Positions 60,568 to 64,000 of a DNA stretch of 64,000 nt are shown one piece after another. Source of the DNA: Allobosea sp. OK403 (lineage in GTDB: Bacteria; Pseudomonadota; Alphaproteobacteria; Rhizobiales; Beijerinckiaceae). The position numbers were made by a program, and so were the translations under genes. The notes below the pieces were generated by a model. The model saw only the letters and a program-made list of their open reading frames with translations, had not been told where the DNA came from and searched no databases. The stretch spans positions 128,779 through 192,778 of the forward strand of contig NZ_FOQV01000009.1 in the NCBI RefSeq assembly GCF_900113835.1. Direction: 5' to 3'. Positions within the stretch are counted from its first letter, which is position 1. Every line of letters starts with the position of its first letter.

Positions 60568-60860
60568 CGGCAGCTTCGGACGATTCAAACTCTGATGTTG
60601 TTGAATCGCCATCTCAACGACTTGAATCGGCGTCTCAATGGCCGGATTCAGCATGCGAGCCGAACGCGCCATCACGTTGCGATGATTCATGGTTTTGCTT
60701 TTTGTCGGCGGGGCCGTCTTTTTCGGCCGGAGGGTCGTCTTGGCCTTTCCCGGCGATGTCGCTTCGCCATGGTGGTCAGCCCGCGATGATGGGTGTATAG
60801 GCCCCGCTTCGCGCTGAGATGAGGTTAACAGCCGCGCGATCGCAAGCAGGAGCAAGACAA

Positions 60861-62246
60861 ATGTCGGAGCGTTGGACGCCCGAGAGCTGGAGGGCCAAGC
60901 CCGTTCAGCAGATGCCGGACTATCCGGATCAGGCAGCCTTGAAGGCGGTTGAGCAGCAGCTCGCCGGCTTTCCGCCGCTCGTTTTTGCGGGTGAGGCGCG
61001 CAAGTTGAAGAAGGCTCTCGCGAAAGTCGCAAGCGGTGAGGCCTTCCTGCTCCAGGGCGGAGATTGTGCGGAGAGCTTCGCCGAGCACTCCGCCGACAAC
61101 ATTCGCGATTTCTTCCGGCTCTTCCTGCAGATGGCGGTGGTGCTGACCTTCGCCGGCGGTTCGCCGGTGGTGAAGGTCGGCCGCGTCGCCGGCCAGTTCG
61201 CCAAGCCGCGTTCGGCTGGAACGGAGACGATCGGCGGCGTCGAACTGCCGAGCTATAAGGGCGATATCGTCAACGACATCGAGTTCACGCCGGAGGCGCG
61301 CATTCCCGATCCGCGCCGCCAGCTCGAGGCTTATCGCCAGTCTGCGGCGACGCTGAACCTGATCCGCGCCTTCGCGACCGGCGGCTACGCCAATCTCGAC
61401 AATGCGCATCGCTGGATGCTCGGCTTCGTCAAGGATGCGCCGGCCTCGTCCCGCTACAACGAGGTGGCCGAGCGCATTACCGAGTCGCTCGACTTCATGC
61501 GCGCCATCGGCATCGATCCCGAGACGCATCCCGAGATGCGCACGACGGATTTCTACACCAGCCATGAGGCGCTGCTGCTCGGCTACGAGCAGGCGATGAC
61601 CCGCGTCGATTCCACCACCGGCGACTGGTACGACACGTCGGGCCACATGGTCTGGATCGGCGACCGCACGCGCCAGCTCGACCATGCTCATGTCGAGTTC
61701 TTCCGCGGCATCCGCAATCCGATCGGCCTGAAATGCGGGCCCTCCACGACCGTCGACGGCTTGCTGAAGCTGATCGATGTCCTGGATCCGCAGAACCAGC
61801 CCGGCCGCCTGACGCTGATCGCCCGCTTCGGCGCCGACAAGGTCTTTGACAACCTGCCGGCCCTGGTGCGCGCCACCAAGCGGGAAGGGCGCAATGTCGT
61901 CTGGTCTTGCGACCCGATGCACGGCAACACGGTCAAGGCGGCGAGCGGCTACAAGACGCGGCCCTTCGACCTGATCCTGACCGAGGTGAAGAACTTCTTC
62001 GCCGTCCACCAGGCCGAAGGCACCCATGCCGGTGGCCTGCATCTGGAGATGACCGGCAAGAACGTCACCGAATGCACCGGCGGCGCGCGCGGCATGACCG
62101 ATGCCGACCTCAACGACCGCTACCACACGGTCTGCGACCCGCGCCTCAACGCCGAGCAGGCGCTGGAGCTCGCCTTCCTCGTCGCCGAGCTGGTCAAGCG
62201 CGAGCGCTCGGGCCGGGTGCGTCCGGAGGTCGAGGCGGCCGAGTAA
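60861..62246 (+). CDS. 3-deoxy-7-phosphoheptulonate synthase, class II
   Basis: 461 aa from ATG 60861 (AGGAG 7 nt upstream). Class II DAHP synthase motifs: WTPESWRAKPVQQMPDYPD, FLLQGGDCAESFAEH, GRVAGQFAKPRS, GLKCGPSTT, WSCDPMHGNT and GGLHLEMTGKNVTEC. It condenses phosphoenolpyruvate and erythrose-4-phosphate, the first step of aromatic amino acid synthesis. A strong terminator follows. Confidence 0.95.
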   Translation: MSERWTPESWRAKPVQQMPDYPDQAALKAVEQQLAGFPPLVFAGEARKLKKALAKVASGEAFLLQGGDCAESFAEHSADNIRDFFRLFLQMAVVLTFAGGSPVVKVGRVAGQFAKPRSAGTETIGGVELPSYKGDIVNDIEFTPEARIPDPRRQLEAYRQSAATLNLIRAFATGGYANLDNAHRWMLGFVKDAPASSRYNEVAERITESLDFMRAIGIDPETHPEMRTTDFYTSHEALLLGYEQAMTRVDSTTGDWYDTSGHMVWIGDRTRQLDHAHVEFFRGIRNPIGLKCGPSTTVDGLLKLIDVLDPQNQPGRLTLIARFGADKVFDNLPALVRATKREGRNVVWSCDPMHGNTVKAASGYKTRPFDLILTEVKNFFAVHQAEGTHAGGLHLEMTGKNVTECTGGARGMTDADLNDRYHTVCDPRLNAEQALELAFLVAELVKRERSGRVRPEVEAAE

Positions 62247-62273
62247 AGATCGCTTCAAGCGTCGTCAAAAAGC

Positions 62274-62305
62274 AAAAGGGCCGGGCGAAAGCCCGGCCCT
62301 TTTCG
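62274..62305 (+). terminator. Bidirectional terminator between DAHP synthase and porin
   Basis: aaaagggccgggc-gaaa-gcccggccctttt: a 13-bp perfect stem with A and T tracts on both sides, between convergent genes. Confidence 0.92.
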
Positions 62306-62326
62306 TTGATAGCCCTGCAGCGAGCG

Positions 62327-63205
62327 TCAGAACTTCAAGCCGGCCGCGACGCGGGCCGTATTGATCGTCGTCGTGGTGCCTTCGACGTCGGCGAAGCGGA
62401 TCAACTGATACTCGGCCCGAACGAAAAGATTCTCGGTGAGCGCCATGTCGATGCCGCCGCCGATAGTCAGGCCGAAGCCGTAGACATTGTTCTTGGTCGC
62501 GCCTACGCGGAGCGGGTAGCCGCTGGCGACGACGTTGTTCTCAATCGCGCCCGTGACGGCGTTGGTCCGGGTAAAGCGCCAGGTCGCGTCAATGGTCGAT
62601 GTCGTATCGAAGCGGCCTACAGCGCCGCCGATCGTGGCAAATGGCATGATTCGCCCGTAGGCCCAGCCCATGCGCAGCCGCGCTGTCGCATAGTCGTGGA
62701 GCTTGGCGCCCTGGTTTGTCGTCATTGACCAGTTGTTGATCGTTCCGTCCGAAGTGGTCGTTTGCCGGGCGATGAAATCGCTCTCCGAGTAGCTGTGACC
62801 CGATCTGGTATAGTCTGCTTCCAGACCAAGGATCGCGTCACCAAAAGCGAAATTGTAGCCCGTGAAACCGAAAAATGTCGCCCCGCTATCGCGTTTCTCC
62901 GGCAGGTTGCTGACAAAGGAACCCATATCGTTTTCTGCGCCGAGATTGGTGTTCCGATAAGCGTAGCGTGCAAGGTCTTGTAGCCCGTTCCCTGGCTTGA
63001 AGTTGGTATCGGATACACCGGCGCCACCACCGAAGTAGAAGCCCGACCAATTGAAGGTGCCGGAGTCGAAATCTCGCGGCGGCGCGTCCTCGGTCTGCTG
63101 CGACCCGCGCAGGACCGGGTAATCCGCGGCCGAAGCGGCCCGGTCCACGACCAGAACGAAGCCGGCTGCTGCGACGCCGGTGAGGATAAGGGAGCGGATG
63201 CGCAT
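62327..63205 (-). CDS. Outer-membrane beta-barrel protein (Omp25/Omp31 type)
   Basis: 292 aa from ATG 63205 (GGAG 7 nt upstream). Signal peptide ending ASAAD, then FNWSGFYFGGGAG, the typical start of Rhizobiales Omp25/31-like barrels. Alternating strands (FFGFTGYNFAFGDAILGLEADYT, ARLRMGWAYGRIMPFATIGGAVG, RAEYQLIRFADVEG) and a C-terminal phenylalanine (AAGLKF) follow. A surface structural protein or porin; specific role unknown. Confidence 0.88.
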   Translation of the reverse strand: MRIRSLILTGVAAAGFVLVVDRAASAADYPVLRGSQQTEDAPPRDFDSGTFNWSGFYFGGGAGVSDTNFKPGNGLQDLARYAYRNTNLGAENDMGSFVSNLPEKRDSGATFFGFTGYNFAFGDAILGLEADYTRSGHSYSESDFIARQTTTSDGTINNWSMTTNQGAKLHDYATARLRMGWAYGRIMPFATIGGAVGRFDTTSTIDATWRFTRTNAVTGAIENNVVASGYPLRVGATKNNVYGFGLTIGGGIDMALTENLFVRAEYQLIRFADVEGTTTTINTARVAAGLKF

Positions 63206-63338
63206 GAAGTTTCTCCAAGCCGGTCGACCATCGTCACTGCCCGACACCCTGCTATTCATGCCCGATTAACCCTAACGGGCAGTTAAGCTCGCGCCACACG
63301 CATTGCTGGCTTTGGGCCGCCGCGCTACAGGCAAAGTC

Positions 63339-64000
63339 ATGACTGCGACCTCCCTTCGTCTTGCGCTCGCGCAATTCAACCCGACCATCGGCGACATCTG
63401 CGGCAATGCCGACAAGGTCCGCGCCGCCCGCCGCATTGCAAGCGATGCCGGCGCCGAGCTCCTGATGCTGCCGGAGCTCTCCCTCTGCGGCTATCCGCCG
63501 GAGGATCTGGTGCTGAAGCCGGCCTTCCAGGATGCCTGCCGCAAGGCCTGCGAGGCGCTTGCGCGCGAGACCGGGGATGGCGGTCCCGCCGTGCTCCTGG
63601 GCCTGCCCTGGACTGAGGGCGGCAAGCTCTACAACGCCTATGCGTTGCTCGATGGCGGCCTGATCCAATCGGTGCGCTTCAAAGTGGCGCTGCCCGATTA
63701 CGGCACCTTCGACGATTCCCGCGTGTTTTCGCCCGGCCCGTTGCCCGGGCCGGTGGTGTTCCGCGACAAGGTTCGGCTGGGCCTGCCGATCTGCGAGGAT
63801 ATCTGGAGCGAGGAGGTGGTCGAGTGCCTGGCCGAGACCGGGGCCGAGATCCTACTCGCGCCCAATGGCTCGCCCTATCGCCGCGATGTCGGCGACGAAC
63901 GCATGAATGTTACGGTCGCGCGCGTGGTCGAATCCGGCCTGCCGCTGGTCTATCTCAACCAGCTCGGCGGCCAGGACGAGCTCGTCTTCGACGGCGCCTC
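63339..64000 (+). CDS. nadE: Glutamine-dependent NAD+ synthetase, N-terminal part
   Basis: 220 codons to the window edge; the reading frame stays open. ATG 63339. This is the nitrilase-like glutaminase half: LRLALAQFNPTIGDICGN, the catalytic glutamate in MLPELSLCGYPPEDL, the lysine in RFKVALPDYGTFDDSRVF and the cysteine in LPICEDIWSEE. The following synthetase domain is outside the window. It makes NAD from deamido-NAD using ammonia released here from glutamine. Divergent from the outer-membrane barrel gene. Confidence 0.93.
   Translation, partial: MTATSLRLALAQFNPTIGDICGNADKVRAARRIASDAGAELLMLPELSLCGYPPEDLVLKPAFQDACRKACEALARETGDGGPAVLLGLPWTEGGKLYNAYALLDGGLIQSVRFKVALPDYGTFDDSRVFSPGPLPGPVVFRDKVRLGLPICEDIWSEEVVECLAETGAEILLAPNGSPYRRDVGDERMNVTVARVVESGLPLVYLNQLGGQDELVFDGA

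Noticed and set aside
60568..60840. Minus-strand Lys/Pro-rich ORF before the DAHP synthase gene
   Set aside because: Low complexity, no clear start site, and its end is created by the 23-bp duplication and the antisense of the PIN gene.

Overview
The window is high-GC bacterial chromosome, most likely from a Bosea-like member of the Hyphomicrobiales (Rhizobiales). The grounds are the protein families present (alginate-export-like porin, XapX, DUF2059, Omp25/31-type barrel, class II DAHP synthase) and the abundant interspersed hairpin repeats. The genus is an inference. The window opens inside a GyrI-like/AraC regulator tail and closes inside nadE.

1-13.3 kb, host: a minus-strand run (isochorismatase-like, chloroperoxidase-like hydrolase, XapX protein, YtcJ-like amidohydrolase, DoxX, MFS exporter, outer-membrane porin) reads away from a divergent HxlR regulator and looks like one regulon. 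Next come a copper/silver-type P1B ATPase with a Met-rich DUF305 protein, and two small secreted proteins.

13.5-36.0 kb, phage: a P22-type podoviral late module in canonical order. It holds small and large terminase, portal, scaffold, coat, tail accessory gp4-like and gp10-like proteins, tail proteins, internal/ejection proteins, tailspike, GH108 endolysin, nested spanins and a holin-like protein. No integrase, repressor or replication gene is visible. Two minus-strand cargo genes sit inside: a four-helix membrane protein between the ejection genes and the tailspike (where P22 carries sieA), and a SAM methyltransferase just after the tailspike (where P22 carries O-antigen modification genes). 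Host-type repeats lie between the phage genes, and one appears to have split a virion metallopeptidase gene, so the module may be an old or decaying resident.

36-43 kb, surface-glycan island of lower GC: sulfotransferase, methyltransferase and a 1122-aa helical-repeat/GT9 glycosyltransferase on the minus strand, and a divergent capsule-type ABC permease with no ATPase beside it.

43-46.6 kb, variable islet ending at tRNA-Val(CAC): two paralogous small proteins flank a HEPN-like protein (RX4H), a Cas2/VapD-fold-like small protein and a small antisense ORF. This is a candidate defence or toxin-antitoxin locus.

46.7-64 kb, host: gph, a succinate-semialdehyde dehydrogenase, rpiA, a DUF2059 protein, a tripartite tricarboxylate transporter, an O-antigen ligase, gor, two VapBC-type loci around an esterase, class II DAHP synthase, an outer-membrane barrel and nadE (partial).
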